NCBI GenBank assembly: GCA_937886325.1
Contig: CALABV010000198.1
Coordinates: 1-56,071, forward strand
DNA: 56,071 bases
Source of the DNA: an uncultured Geobacter sp.
GTDB taxonomy: Bacteria; Desulfobacterota; Desulfuromonadia; Geobacterales; Geobacteraceae
Direction of reading: 5' to 3'
A program made the translations under genes and the position numbers. The first letter of the stretch is position 1. The number at the start of each line of letters is the position of its first letter. Positions 16,861-25,589 of this stretch are shown piece by piece. The notes beneath the pieces are model-generated. The model made no database searches and was not told the DNA's origin. It worked only from the letters and a program-made list of their open reading frames with translations.

Positions 16861-18117
16861 ATGGCAATGACACTGGCGGAAAAGATACTGGCCCGCAAGG
16901 CCCTCAAGAAGGAGGTCGCTCCTGGAGAACTCGTCACCGTCGCGGTCGATCACACCATGACCTATGACCTCTTCTGCCCCTCGGTGGTGGAGGCGTTCAA
17001 GGAGATGGGGTTCAAACAGGTCTGGAATCCGAACAAGATCGCCATCATCTTCGATCACCTAGTGCCGGCGAAAAACGCGAAGGAGGTGGAGCACTTCAAG
17101 GTGAGCCTCGCCTTTGCCCGTGCCCAGGGGATCACCAAAGTGCACCAGCACGATGGGATTTGCCACCAGCTCTTGTTTGAGAAGGGGTACTCCCGCCCAG
17201 GAGACGTGATCCTCGGGACTGACTCGCACACGGTCACCACCGGTGGGGTCGGAGCCTTCGCCACCGGGATCGGCTACACCGAGATGGCGTCGATCTGGGG
17301 TACCGGAGAGATCTGGCTCAAGGTACCGGAGACGCTGCGTTTCGAGATCGAGGGGGAACTGGCGCCGGGGGTATCGGCCAAGGACCTAATACTGAAGATC
17401 ATCGGCGACATCGGGCACGCCGGGGCGACCTACAAGGCGATGGAGTTCGGAGGCACGCTCATTGGCCGGCTCAGCGTGGCGCAGCGCCTCACCATCGCCA
17501 ACATGTCCGTCGAGGCGGGGGCCAAGGCGGGGCTCATGGCCCCGGACGAGAAGGTTCTGGAACACTACCGGGAACTTGGAATCACCGACTTCCCCATGCT
17601 CCGCCCCGATCCCGATGCAGCCTACCGCTCCGTTTCCCGCTACGACGCCTCGAAGCTTGTCCCCATGGTCTCCTGCTCGCCGGCGGTGGACAACGTGATG
17701 CCTCTCTTCGAAGTGGCGGGTGAGGAGGTCCGGAAGGCATTTCTGGGCTCCTGCACCAACGGCAGGCTTGAGGACATCGAGATGGCGGCGTCGCTGGTCC
17801 GCGGGAAGAAAATCCATCCTAAGGTGGAGATGATCGTCACCCCCGCCTCCCGCACCATCTACCAGCAGGCGATTCAAAGCGGTGCAGTTGCCGCACTGGT
17901 TGAAGCGGGGGCCTACGTTACCGTTCCAGCCTGCGGCCTCTGTTCCGGGATCAACGGCGGGGTGGTTGCCGACGGAGACACCATTATAAGCTCGAACAAC
18001 CGGAACTTCCTGGGAAGGATGGGAGGACCGACAGCTCGGGTGATCCTCGCCTCCCCGGCATCGGTCGCCGTGTCGGCGCTGGCGGGCAAGGTGGTCGACC
18101 CGAGAGAGTATCTGTAG
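16861..18117 (+). CDS. Aconitase-superfamily large subunit (LeuC-like), second pair
   Basis: A 418-residue large subunit paired with the 16350 gene. Cluster ligands are Cys298 (GSCTNGR) and Cys358/Cys361 (VPACGLCSG). GTDSHTVTTGGVGAFATGIG is the canonical active-site stretch. Compared with the first copy, the region after the second Cys pair differs (GLCSGINGG against STCWGGCQA), as does the segment around HQHDGICHQLL. The two enzymes have thus diverged beyond a recent duplication. The start overlaps no gene and the stop abuts the next GTG. Substrate unknown. Confidence 0.9.
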   Translation: MAMTLAEKILARKALKKEVAPGELVTVAVDHTMTYDLFCPSVVEAFKEMGFKQVWNPNKIAIIFDHLVPAKNAKEVEHFKVSLAFARAQGITKVHQHDGICHQLLFEKGYSRPGDVILGTDSHTVTTGGVGAFATGIGYTEMASIWGTGEIWLKVPETLRFEIEGELAPGVSAKDLILKIIGDIGHAGATYKAMEFGGTLIGRLSVAQRLTIANMSVEAGAKAGLMAPDEKVLEHYRELGITDFPMLRPDPDAAYRSVSRYDASKLVPMVSCSPAVDNVMPLFEVAGEEVRKAFLGSCTNGRLEDIEMAASLVRGKKIHPKVEMIVTPASRTIYQQAIQSGAVAALVEAGAYVTVPACGLCSGINGGVVADGDTIISSNNRNFLGRMGGPTARVILASPASVAVSALAGKVVDPREYL

Positions 18118-18792
18118 GTGCAAGAGATGGTGATAACCAGGGCGGAAATCCGAAAGTTGGCTGAGGAGCGCATCCGGAGGGGAGACAGCACCGGGTGGTT
18201 CGAGGAGCTCTACCGGCGCGCCGAGGGGAATCCCAATGCCATTCCGTGGGCCGACCTTGAGCCCAATTCGAACCTGGTCTCCTGGGCGGAGAGGACCGGA
18301 CTGGCCGGCGTGGGGCGGCTCGCCCTCAAGGTAGGATGCGGACTCGGCGACGACGCCGAGGAACTGAGCCGGCGTGGTTTCGAGGTCACAGCCTTCGACA
18401 TCGCGCCCACCGCCATAGATTGGTGCCAGCGACGATTCCCCGAGTCGCGGGTAGACTACCAGATAGCCGATCTCTTCGATCCACCGGAGAGTTGGGTGGG
18501 GCGCTTCGACTTTGTGCTGGAGTCGTACACCCTGCAGTCATTCCTTCCGGAACTCCGTCCGCGCGCCATGCGGCAGGTGGTGCGCCTGGTGGCTCCGGGA
18601 GGAGCCCTGCTTGTCATCTGTCGTGGCCGCGAGCAGGGGGAGACCCCTGAAGGGGTCTGGCCGGTCCCCCTCTCACGGGAGGAACTGGGCAGGTTTCAGG
18701 AATTGGGACTTGAGGAAGCGGCCTTCGAGGATTTGCTGGACAACGAAACCCCGCCGGTACGGAGATTCCGCGCCCTCTACTTCCGCCCCTGA
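18118..18792 (+). CDS. Class I SAM-dependent methyltransferase (TPMT-like group)
   Basis: A 224-residue methyltransferase. KVGCGLGDDAEELSRRG (about residues 71-87) and VTAFDIAPTAIDWCQRRFP match a group often annotated as thiopurine methyltransferase-like. FDFVLESYTLQSFLPELR replaces the usual motif IV. GTG 18118 directly follows the stop of the second large subunit; an in-frame ATG at 18127 is an alternative start. It is the last gene of the forward run and converges on luxR. Substrate unknown; a tailoring role in the island pathway is inferred. Confidence 0.82.
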   Translation: MQEMVITRAEIRKLAEERIRRGDSTGWFEELYRRAEGNPNAIPWADLEPNSNLVSWAERTGLAGVGRLALKVGCGLGDDAEELSRRGFEVTAFDIAPTAIDWCQRRFPESRVDYQIADLFDPPESWVGRFDFVLESYTLQSFLPELRPRAMRQVVRLVAPGGALLVICRGREQGETPEGVWPVPLSREELGRFQELGLEEAAFEDLLDNETPPVRRFRALYFRP

Positions 18793-18848
18793 AAAAAGCC
18801 CTGCCCCTGCCTATAGCGTGGCGTAAGGCGGAAGAGATTAGCTGGGGA

Positions 18849-19613
18849 CTATTGCGAGCCTCCGGCCCTTCCCAGGGCTAGCCCTGGGAAGATGAGCCCC
18901 CGCGATACAGCCTGCACAACGGCATGCAGCCGGTTTGACACCTGCAGCTTGTCCGTCGCGTTCTGCAGGTGGAAGACGACGGTCCGCTCAGAGATCCCCA
19001 GGATCTGGGAGGTCTCCCACGACGTTTTCCCTTCCGCCGCCCAAAGGAGGCACTCCGTCTCGCGTTGGCTCAGCTTGGTGGGCGGGGGGAGTTCCACCGT
19101 CTTCACAGCCCGAAGCACCGCCTCCAAGATGTGGAATGATATGGCATGGAGCATCGGTATAGCCTTGTTGATCCGAAGGCTGGTCTTGCTGTGGTCCTCG
19201 CAGGAGGCGAGGCTCAACATTGCCGATTCACCCTGCGGGGTGTGCACAGGGATGCTTACTCCACTGCGGAGGCTGTGTTCCCGAGCGGCTAACATGAGGG
19301 TTCGCGCTTTCTGGCTCTGTTCGCCCTTAAAGGCCTCCTCCCAGACGTAGGGGATGACGCTAGTGACACAGTGGAGCACGGTGGGATCGATCTTTTCATA
19401 CCCTTCGGCTACGTAGTGCTGGCGCCACTCTTCTGGGTAGTCACTGATGATGAACTGGTAGGGCATGACGAAGGAGTTGCGCAACTGAATGGCAAAGAGG
19501 AAGTAGTCGAAGCCGTAGCTGTTACAGAGTAGCCTCAAGAACGAGTTAATCTCGGATATAGACTCTGCCTCTGCTATCATTTGAACCAGCTTTGAGTATT
19601 TTAACCTATTCAC
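18849..19613 (-). CDS. LuxR-family acyl-homoserine lactone receptor/regulator
   Basis: A 254-residue regulator. The N-terminal autoinducer-binding domain keeps the residues that hold homoserine lactones in TraR/LuxR: Trp63, Tyr67, Asp76, Pro77, Trp91 and Gly118, with TraR-like spacing. The C-terminal GerE helix-turn-helix (LSQRETECLLWAAEGKTSWE, then ISERTVVFHLQNATDKL) is intact. It is convergent with the biosynthetic genes, separated by 56 bp from the last methyltransferase. It is the natural partner of the LuxI at 8134. Whether it activates or represses is unknown. Confidence 0.93.
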   Translation of the reverse strand: MNRLKYSKLVQMIAEAESISEINSFLRLLCNSYGFDYFLFAIQLRNSFVMPYQFIISDYPEEWRQHYVAEGYEKIDPTVLHCVTSVIPYVWEEAFKGEQSQKARTLMLAAREHSLRSGVSIPVHTPQGESAMLSLASCEDHSKTSLRINKAIPMLHAISFHILEAVLRAVKTVELPPPTKLSQRETECLLWAAEGKTSWETSQILGISERTVVFHLQNATDKLQVSNRLHAVVQAVSRGLIFPGLALGRAGGSQ

Positions 19614-19897
19614 ATTCTTTCCCTACCCCGCGTTCTCTCAAAGTAAGACGCCTTATCCAGCCTTTTCCGGTGCTCGAAGGCTGTGATTATATTGATGCAA
19701 TAATATAAGTTATAAAAATGTTATTTAAAATTATTAATATTATAGTTTGAAAAAAAATACAACTTTTTTGATCATGCTTGAGCCGCTAAAAGTTAGATTT
19801 TATTGAGGAGATTTGTTTTTTCTTCTTCGGGTGGGGTGGGGGATTTTCATATGCATTGCGTGCCCTGTCTGGGCGGAGGTGCTGAGAGGTGGGTCGG
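19614..19897 (-). promoter_or_regulatory. AT-rich luxR upstream region
   Basis: About 280 bp before luxR. 19683-19800 is very AT-rich in otherwise GC-rich DNA, with runs such as TAAAATTATTAATATTATAG and an A8 tract. A dyad (TTATATT at 19687-19693, AATATAA at 19702-19708) lies about 75 bp before the luxR start and could be a regulator site. No consensus lux box was found. Confidence 0.4.
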
Positions 19898-20141
19898 ATG
19901 AAAAGGACATTCTCATGGTTAGTGCTGCTGCTCTTCATCGCCGCTTGCACCGCCCAGGACTGGGTGCTGCTGGAGCCGAAAGCAGATCTACTTCATTCCC
20001 TCAGTCAACAGCGAGGGGGTTCTGGCTAGGTCAGAGGTGCTGGTAAAGCTCCTTGAGCGGGAGACCGGCTACTTCTTCGTTTGTGCTGTCACGACGAGCT
20101 ATCTGGTACCGGTCGGCACCAACAAGTGGGATTTCGCCTGA
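19898..20141 (+). pseudogene. Frameshifted small lipoprotein gene
   Basis: ATG at 19898 opens MKRTFSWLVLLLFIAAC, a clean lipoprotein signal with lipobox IAAC. After VLLEPK the frame runs into a stop at 20027. One base over, the next frame continues as convincing protein (KQIYFIPSVNSEGVLARSEV to GTNKWDFA) up to a stop at 20139-20141. The two parts would make about 80 residues. A one-base change near 19977-19983 (CCGAAAGC) explains it. It may be a real mutation, a sequencing error or programmed frameshifting. The family is not recognised. It marks the right edge of the island. Confidence 0.55.
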
Positions 20142-20499
20142 GAAAGGTAAAGGTGTCACCCGTTAAAAGGTTGTCCTTCAAAAGCAAAAAAGTTCACCAT
20201 GCAAGAAAAAGTGGTTTTCCAAGCCTTGCATTTTGCGGTCATCGGCATTGAACCATAACCGTTATTTCTTTCATGTTTTGATGTCAGCTTTTGCTGCAAG
20301 CTGAATAGTTACAGGCAAAGAATATTCAGTGGCAATATTTCCCTCCTTTTACCTCACAACCCTCCGTTCCCCGCAAACGAAAAAGCCCACCAAAAGAGGT
20401 CTTTTCTGTTGATGTTTCGGGAGCTTGTCATCCTATGGGCGATACCCCTTGCTAACGTTTCACATGCACTTTCCATGCTGAGAACAATTCATTTCCTTG
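20142..20499. other. Intergenic stretch at the island's right edge
   Basis: About 360 bp, poorer in GC than the flanks, with no supported gene. Two small hairpins are visible: ATGCAAG/CTTGCAT (20199-20205 and 20225-20231) and CAGCTT/AAGCTG (20285-20290 and 20298-20303). No integrase, tRNA or clear attachment repeat was seen. Confidence 0.5.
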
Positions 20500-21798
20500 T
20501 TACTCTGAAGAGAACTCCTTCTCGTACTTCCGCAACAGCTTTTCCACGTCCCGTTTCATGGGCGCCTTCCACGGCCCCACGGCAACCAGGTTGAGGTTGG
20601 CGGGGGCAAACAGCGTGCGGGCCGTGGCCAGGATTCCTTCCGCGGTAACGGCCGCGCTCTCCTCCTGGTCCTGCTCGATGGTGGTCAGCATGCCCATGAG
20701 TTCTCCCCACCCGTAGCGCACCCCGATTTCGTAGGTGGAGTCGCGGCTGTATTCCAGGTCGAAAAAGTATCCCCGCTTCACCCGATCCAGTTCTCCGGCG
20801 TCCATGGTTTCCACGGCCAGCCGGCGGGTCTCCCGCAGCACCTCTTCCACGGCGAGCAGCAGGTTTTCCGGGGCGGTGGCCATGTCCACGGCGAAACAGC
20901 CGGTCTCTTCGTAGGCGGACAGTCCGGCGCTCACCGAATAGGCGATGCCGAGCCGTTCACGCAGTGACATGAGAAGCCGGGAACTTCCGCCGCCGCACAG
21001 GATCCTTCGGATCAGGCGGGTGGTGGTGATCCTGCCGTCGTGGCGGCCGAATCCGCGAAAGGCGAACTGGAGCGCGATCTGGCTGTCCAGGTCCTTCACG
21101 AACACGGTGCGGAAGCGGTTTTGATCGTCCGGGGCAGGGGACGCATCAGGGGGGAGAGACCCCTGCCAGGCGCCGAAGGAGCGGTCGCAGGCGGAGAAAA
21201 CGGCGTCCGGCTCGATATCGCCCACCACGGTGATCACCGCGTTTGCCGGAACGTAGAACCTGTTCATGTGCCCCCGCAGGTCTTCGTCGGTGAATGCCGC
21301 GATGCTCTCCAAGGTGCCGACGGTGGGCATCCCCAGGGGATGATCCGGCCAGAGGAGCCTGCTGGCCAGGTTGTCGGTGTTTATGTCCTCGCCGTTTTCG
21401 TTGGAGTCTTCCAGTGCCTCTTCGGTGATGATCCGTTTCTCGATATCGATCCCGGAGAGTGTGGGCCGGAGCAGCATGGAAGCGAAGATATCGATCCCGT
21501 CCACTGCGTGACGGGGGTGAATGCGGGTATAGAAGCAGGTGGAGTCTGCATCGGTGGCAGCGTTCACGCTCCCGCCGAGGGCCTCGAAAGCCGTTTCCAG
21601 TTCCAGCGTGGTGGGATAGTCCGCGGTACCGCGGAACAGCATGTGTTCGAGAAAATGGGAAAGACCCTCCTTGCCGGGCGGATCGTGGCGGCCCCCGACC
21701 TTCAGGTAGATGGCGATCTCGGCGCTGTGCAGATGGGGCAGCCGCACGGCCTTCAGGCGCAGACCGTTCGCCAGGGTCTTGGTGTGACAGCTGATCAT
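20500..21798 (-). CDS. M16 family zinc peptidase (processing-peptidase-like)
   Basis: A 432-residue single-unit M16 metallopeptidase. The inverted zinc motif HxxEH is in GLSHFLEHMLFRGT (about residues 46-59), with the downstream glutamate expected in the ITEEALEDSNENGED region. GGGSSRLLMSLRERLGIAYSV in the second half is the conserved substrate-holding segment. The start MISCHTKTLANGLRL lacks a signal peptide, so it is cytoplasmic or exported otherwise. Such proteins degrade or process peptides; the natural substrate is unknown. It lies just outside the quorum-sensing island and on the opposite strand, so I do not count it as part of that pathway. Confidence 0.9.
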   Translation of the reverse strand: MISCHTKTLANGLRLKAVRLPHLHSAEIAIYLKVGGRHDPPGKEGLSHFLEHMLFRGTADYPTTLELETAFEALGGSVNAATDADSTCFYTRIHPRHAVDGIDIFASMLLRPTLSGIDIEKRIITEEALEDSNENGEDINTDNLASRLLWPDHPLGMPTVGTLESIAAFTDEDLRGHMNRFYVPANAVITVVGDIEPDAVFSACDRSFGAWQGSLPPDASPAPDDQNRFRTVFVKDLDSQIALQFAFRGFGRHDGRITTTRLIRRILCGGGSSRLLMSLRERLGIAYSVSAGLSAYEETGCFAVDMATAPENLLLAVEEVLRETRRLAVETMDAGELDRVKRGYFFDLEYSRDSTYEIGVRYGWGELMGMLTTIEQDQEESAAVTAEGILATARTLFAPANLNLVAVGPWKAPMKRDVEKLLRKYEKEFSSE

Positions 21799-22011
21799 GA
21801 AACCTCCGTATGGTCGAGAATGGGGTCCGGCGGGAAGGGTCGGTGAAGAGAGGGCCGCGGCCCCGGAGTCCGCTCAACCTAGCGGAAAGGCCGGAGATTG
21901 TCAAAGGGTTTCCCCCCCCCCCGACTGACGGAGCGTCTCTCTTTGCCGTTGTCAGAATCGTCCGGAGCGGCTACTATGGGAAACACGGTTTTTTGCGGGA
22001 CAGGAAGAGTC

Positions 22012-22596
22012 ATGATAACCATTACCCACATTGAAAAGGCCCTGGCTACCCATATCCCGGGGCTGGTCCCCAGTCGGGGACTCACGCGGGCGGCGGTGGC
22101 CCTCATCATCAGCGACGACCCGGCCGGCCCCCGGCTGCTGTTCATGAAACGCACGGAGAACGAGGACGATCCGTGGTCCGGAAACATCTGCTTTCCCGGC
22201 GGCAAGGTGGAAAACGGCGACGGGGAACCTCGCCTCACCGCCGAGCGGGAAACCCTGGAGGAAGTGGGCATCGACCTGCGAAACGCGCGCTTTCTCGGCC
22301 GCCTCTCGGATATAGCGGGGGCCCGTATCCCGGTGCACGTCTCCTGTTTCGTGTACGAGACCGCTGAAACCGGTCCGTTCAGGCTCATGGACGACGAGGT
22401 TCAGGACGCCTTCTGGGTACCGTTCACCGATTTGACCGACCCGGCCCGTCACGGCGAAAAAGTGGTCCGTTTCGACGGCCAGGTCATGGTCCGTCCGGGC
22501 ATCTCCCTTCCTCAGCCCGGAGAGCCGGTGCTATGGGGACTTACCTATCAGCTGGTCATGGATTTTCTGAGGCTGGTGGGGGAATGGGCTGCCTGA
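22012..22596 (+). CDS. Nudix hydrolase (CoA-pyrophosphatase-like)
   Basis: A 194-residue Nudix protein. The box contains FPGGKVENGD then RETLEEVGID (REx2EExGU), with one residue fewer than the strict 23-residue spacing. LLFMKRTENEDDPWSGNICFPGG resembles the NudL/YeaB group that cleaves CoA and related dinucleotide compounds. ATG 22012 has AGGAAGAG upstream; the frame opens earlier without similarity. Substrate is not determined. It converges with the 22683-24312 genes across a shared terminator. Confidence 0.85.
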   Translation: MITITHIEKALATHIPGLVPSRGLTRAAVALIISDDPAGPRLLFMKRTENEDDPWSGNICFPGGKVENGDGEPRLTAERETLEEVGIDLRNARFLGRLSDIAGARIPVHVSCFVYETAETGPFRLMDDEVQDAFWVPFTDLTDPARHGEKVVRFDGQVMVRPGISLPQPGEPVLWGLTYQLVMDFLRLVGEWAA

Positions 22597-22619
22597 AAAC
22601 AAAGTGGTACGGACGATGA

Positions 22620-22654
22620 AAACGCCCTCGCAAGCTCTTGCTCCGGGGGCGTTT
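22620..22654. terminator. Bidirectional rho-independent terminator
   Basis: AAACGCCC (22620-22627) pairs with GGGCGTTT (22647-22654) around a 19-base loop; A-rich and T-rich flanks suit termination from both sides. It lies between the Nudix gene and the small gene on the minus strand. Confidence 0.7.
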
Positions 22655-22682
22655 CAGTTTCCGTTTCGGGTCTTCCGATAGT

Positions 22683-22844
22683 CTACAACTCCTCGAAATC
22701 CTCCATGGATTCCTCGGTTTCCTCCTCCCCCTCCTCGGGTTCGAAGTCTTCTTCCCGCACGCGCTCCAGGAACCGCTTGTTCTCCTTGATGAGGTTGCGG
22801 ATTTCCCTGGTCAGTTCGTCGAATTCATCCGGTCCGTTCGCCAT
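22683..22844 (-). CDS. Small acidic protein downstream of glgA
   Basis: A 53-residue, strongly acidic protein (more than a third Glu/Asp, ending in a Glu-rich tail EEGEEETEESMEDFEEL). The first 30 residues look like an amphipathic or coiled-coil helix (DELTREIRNLIKENKRFLERV). The ATG at 22844 follows the glgA stop by 13 bases and has a GGGGAAAA site, so it is likely co-transcribed with glgA. A longer frame upstream overlaps glgA and is less likely. Function unknown. Confidence 0.7.
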   Translation of the reverse strand: MANGPDEFDELTREIRNLIKENKRFLERVREEDFEPEEGEEETEESMEDFEEL

Positions 22845-22857
22845 CGGGATTTTCCCC

Positions 22858-24312
22858 TCAGTATACGACCTTGGTGAGGGCCTTTTCGTACAGTGCATCA
22901 TACTCGGCGGCCGAGTGTTCCCAGGAATAATCGGAATGCATGCCGATGCGGACCATCTTGTCCCAGGATTTCTTGTCCCGGTACGCGTCGAGTGCCCGGG
23001 TTATCGCTTCCAGGAATGCCTCCGGGGTGTAGTCGTCAAAGGAGAAGCCGTTCGGGTCGCGGACGCCGTCACGGCTGTCGAACACCGTATCGGCCAGGCC
23101 CCCGGTTTTCCGGACGACCGGCACCGACCCGTAACGGAAAGCGATGAGCTGCCCGAGCCCGCACGGTTCATAGTGGGAAGGCATGAGAAACATATCGCTT
23201 CCCGCGTAGATCCTGCGGGACAGGATGTGATCGAAGGCGAGGTGGATGGAGATGGCGCCGGCTCCCTTGTCCTTGAAATCCTTCAGCATCTTCATGTATT
23301 TCTCGTCGCCGGTCCCCAGGATGACCAGCTGCAGCCTTTCCTGCGCGAGCCGGGGAAGGAGTTTTTCCAGAAGGTCGATTCCTTTCTGCGTGGAAAGACG
23401 GGTAATCATTGCCAGCAACGGGATATCGGCCGCCTGTTGAAATCCGAGGGCTTTCTGCAGCCCTTTTTTGTTGGCCGCCTTTCCCGAAAGAGCCGAGGCC
23501 GTGTAGTTCTTGAACAGGTTCGGGTCGGTGGTGGGATTCCAATCCTGGTAATCGATGCCGTTCAGGATTCCGTACAGGTCGTGGCTGCGCCGGCGCAGTA
23601 CCCCCTCCAGGCCGCAGCCCATCTCCTTGGTCTGAATCTCGCGGCAATAGGAATCGGAGACCGTATTCACCACGTCGGCCGCCAGAATGCCGCCTTTCAT
23701 GAGGTTGATCCGGTTGTAAAACTCAAGCCGTTCAACGGTGAAGTGGGAATCATCGAGTCCCAGGTCGGGGAGCGCCTCGCGATCGAATACCCCCTGGTAG
23801 GCAAGGTTGTGGATGGTATAGACCAAGGCCGTTTTCCGGTAAAAGGGATCCTCCTGGTAGCCGTACTTGAGGAGCACCGGTATCAGCGCAGTCTGCCAGT
23901 CGTGGCAGTGGATGATGTCGGGCCGGAAATCCATCCGCTTCAGGAGATCGACCACGCCGCGGCAGAAAAAACCGAATCTCCGGCTGTTGTCCGGGTAATC
24001 TCCAGCCGGGGTCCCGTAGAGTTCGGGGCGGTGGAAATAGTCCCTGTTTTCGAACAGGTAGACCGGAATGTCGCCGAGAGACGTCTGGCGAAGCAGACCC
24101 TTGCGAACCTCTCCGTTGAGGGTTATTTCCACCCCTTTCCGGGCCTTTTTGATGGTGAAATCACCCTCCTCGACACACTGGTAGAGGGGCATGATGATAC
24201 GAACGTCATGTCCTTTCTTTTTCAGTGCCCGGGGGAGGGAGCCGACCACATCCGCCAGTCCGCCGGTTTTGGCGAACGGTGATACCTCTGAAGCGACGAA
24301 CAATATTTTCAT
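22858..24312 (-). CDS. glgA: Glycogen synthase (ADP-glucose type)
   Basis: Extends alpha-1,4-glucan from ADP-glucose. The 484-residue GT5 protein has the N-terminal nucleotide-binding motif K-T-G-G-L at residues 15-19 (VSPFAKTGGLADVVGSLP), DIIHCHDWQTALIP, and the C-terminal catalytic segment MPSHYEPCGLGQLIAFRYGSVPVVRKTGGLADTV. Length is normal. It sits with galT and a GH57 enzyme on the same strand, forming a glycogen/sugar block. The 220 bp upstream hold no gene. Confidence 0.96.
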   Translation of the reverse strand: MKILFVASEVSPFAKTGGLADVVGSLPRALKKKGHDVRIIMPLYQCVEEGDFTIKKARKGVEITLNGEVRKGLLRQTSLGDIPVYLFENRDYFHRPELYGTPAGDYPDNSRRFGFFCRGVVDLLKRMDFRPDIIHCHDWQTALIPVLLKYGYQEDPFYRKTALVYTIHNLAYQGVFDREALPDLGLDDSHFTVERLEFYNRINLMKGGILAADVVNTVSDSYCREIQTKEMGCGLEGVLRRRSHDLYGILNGIDYQDWNPTTDPNLFKNYTASALSGKAANKKGLQKALGFQQAADIPLLAMITRLSTQKGIDLLEKLLPRLAQERLQLVILGTGDEKYMKMLKDFKDKGAGAISIHLAFDHILSRRIYAGSDMFLMPSHYEPCGLGQLIAFRYGSVPVVRKTGGLADTVFDSRDGVRDPNGFSFDDYTPEAFLEAITRALDAYRDKKSWDKMVRIGMHSDYSWEHSAAEYDALYEKALTKVVY

Positions 24313-24535
24313 GAGTCACCCTCTGGTGTGAAAATGGATACACGGGCAGGCACACCGTTTTTTCACCCGGCATACAAAGCTCCGACCCTTATAATCCAAA
24401 TGCAACCGATTTGTCAAAAAACATCCGCTTCGTACCGGGTCTTCCGTAAAAAATATTTTTCATTAGAAAAGCCGCATACCCTGCCGGCGGAATGCGTAAA
24501 TGGGCGGCATCAGGATTGATTGTCTCAACAGCCTT

Positions 24536-25561
24536 TTAAAAGTCAGCTCCCCGGAGAAATGCCGCGGCATCTTCGGGTGGGGTCTGGTTGATATGGAAAC
24601 CGGAACCCCATTCAAATCCTGCAATGGGGGTAATGCGCGGCACCAGCTCGATATGCCAGTGGTAGTCGTACTCGATGGATGTCCAGAATTCAGGCCTGCC
24701 CGGCCGGGGCTGAAGGGTCGGCGACGTATGGAGGATGAAATTGAAAGGCGGGTCCTGCAATACCTTCTTGAGGCGCATGAGCATGTCCTTCATGGCAACG
24801 GCGAGCCCTCCCAGGGAAGCGTCGTCCAGGAGGGTGAAATCATGGAGATGCCTTTTGGGGAAGAGTCGCAGTTCAAAGGGGAGGCACGAGGCAAAAGGGG
24901 CGAATATCAGATATTCGGGAAATTCCCGGACAATCCGGTCGCCGATCTGCAGTTCGAAATCGATGATATCGCAGAAGATGCACCGCTTCCTCTGCTCGAA
25001 AAAATCCCGGCAGTTTCGCAGCTCCGCCACCGTTACCGGCGGAACGAGCGGTACCGCTATGAGCTGGCTGTGGGAATGGCTGAGCGAGGCGCCGGCCCGG
25101 GCGCCGTGATTTTTGAACAGAACCAGGTGGCGGAGCCGCAGGTCCTGGCGAAGATCAAGGAGGCGTGCCCGGTAGGCCGTGAGCACGTCGGTTATCTCAG
25201 CCGTGGAAAGGTCGGCCATGCCCCTGTCGTGGTCGGGAGTTTCGATGATAATCTCATGGGCGCCGATGCCGTTCATCACGTCGTAGATCCCGTAACCGCG
25301 GCTCTTCACCTCCCCCTCCACGCGCAGGACGGGATATTTGTTGGGTATTACCCTGACCTTCCAGTTGGGTGAATTGGGCGGACCGGACGGACGAAGGGCG
25401 AATATTTCGTGGGGGGTCTTGTCCTCGTTGCCGTAGCAGAAAGGACAGCTTGTCATCGGTGTCGGCGGCTCCTGGGCGAAAAAGTCGTTGGGCCTCCTGC
25501 CGCGGTCGGCGGCGATGATGACCCAGTGGTGCTTCAACGGGTCCCAGCGCAGTTCTGACAT
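24536..25561 (-). CDS. galT: Galactose-1-phosphate uridylyltransferase
   Basis: Exchanges hexose-1-phosphate with UDP-glucose in the Leloir pathway. The 341-residue protein shows CPFCYGNEDKTP (zinc site), the active histidine in SHSHSQLIA (residues near 160), and HWHIELVPR at the C-terminal metal site. Length matches bacterial GalT. No galK or galE lies nearby and the neighbours are glycogen genes, so it may supply glucose-1-phosphate or UDP-sugars for polysaccharide, an inference. The intergenic repeat copy 2 lies just upstream. Confidence 0.9.
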   Translation of the reverse strand: MSELRWDPLKHHWVIIAADRGRRPNDFFAQEPPTPMTSCPFCYGNEDKTPHEIFALRPSGPPNSPNWKVRVIPNKYPVLRVEGEVKSRGYGIYDVMNGIGAHEIIIETPDHDRGMADLSTAEITDVLTAYRARLLDLRQDLRLRHLVLFKNHGARAGASLSHSHSQLIAVPLVPPVTVAELRNCRDFFEQRKRCIFCDIIDFELQIGDRIVREFPEYLIFAPFASCLPFELRLFPKRHLHDFTLLDDASLGGLAVAMKDMLMRLKKVLQDPPFNFILHTSPTLQPRPGRPEFWTSIEYDYHWHIELVPRITPIAGFEWGSGFHINQTPPEDAAAFLRGADF

Positions 25562-25589
25562 GGTACCTCCCTTTCCTCATCCCGGATCC

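Noticed and set aside
14550..18117. Leucine biosynthesis operon
   Set aside because: No leuA or leuB nearby, two divergent pairs, atypical specificity loops, and location in a quorum-sensing cluster.
19813..20046. 77-codon plus-strand frame at the island's right edge
   Set aside because: The better reading is the lipoprotein signal starting at 19898 in another frame.
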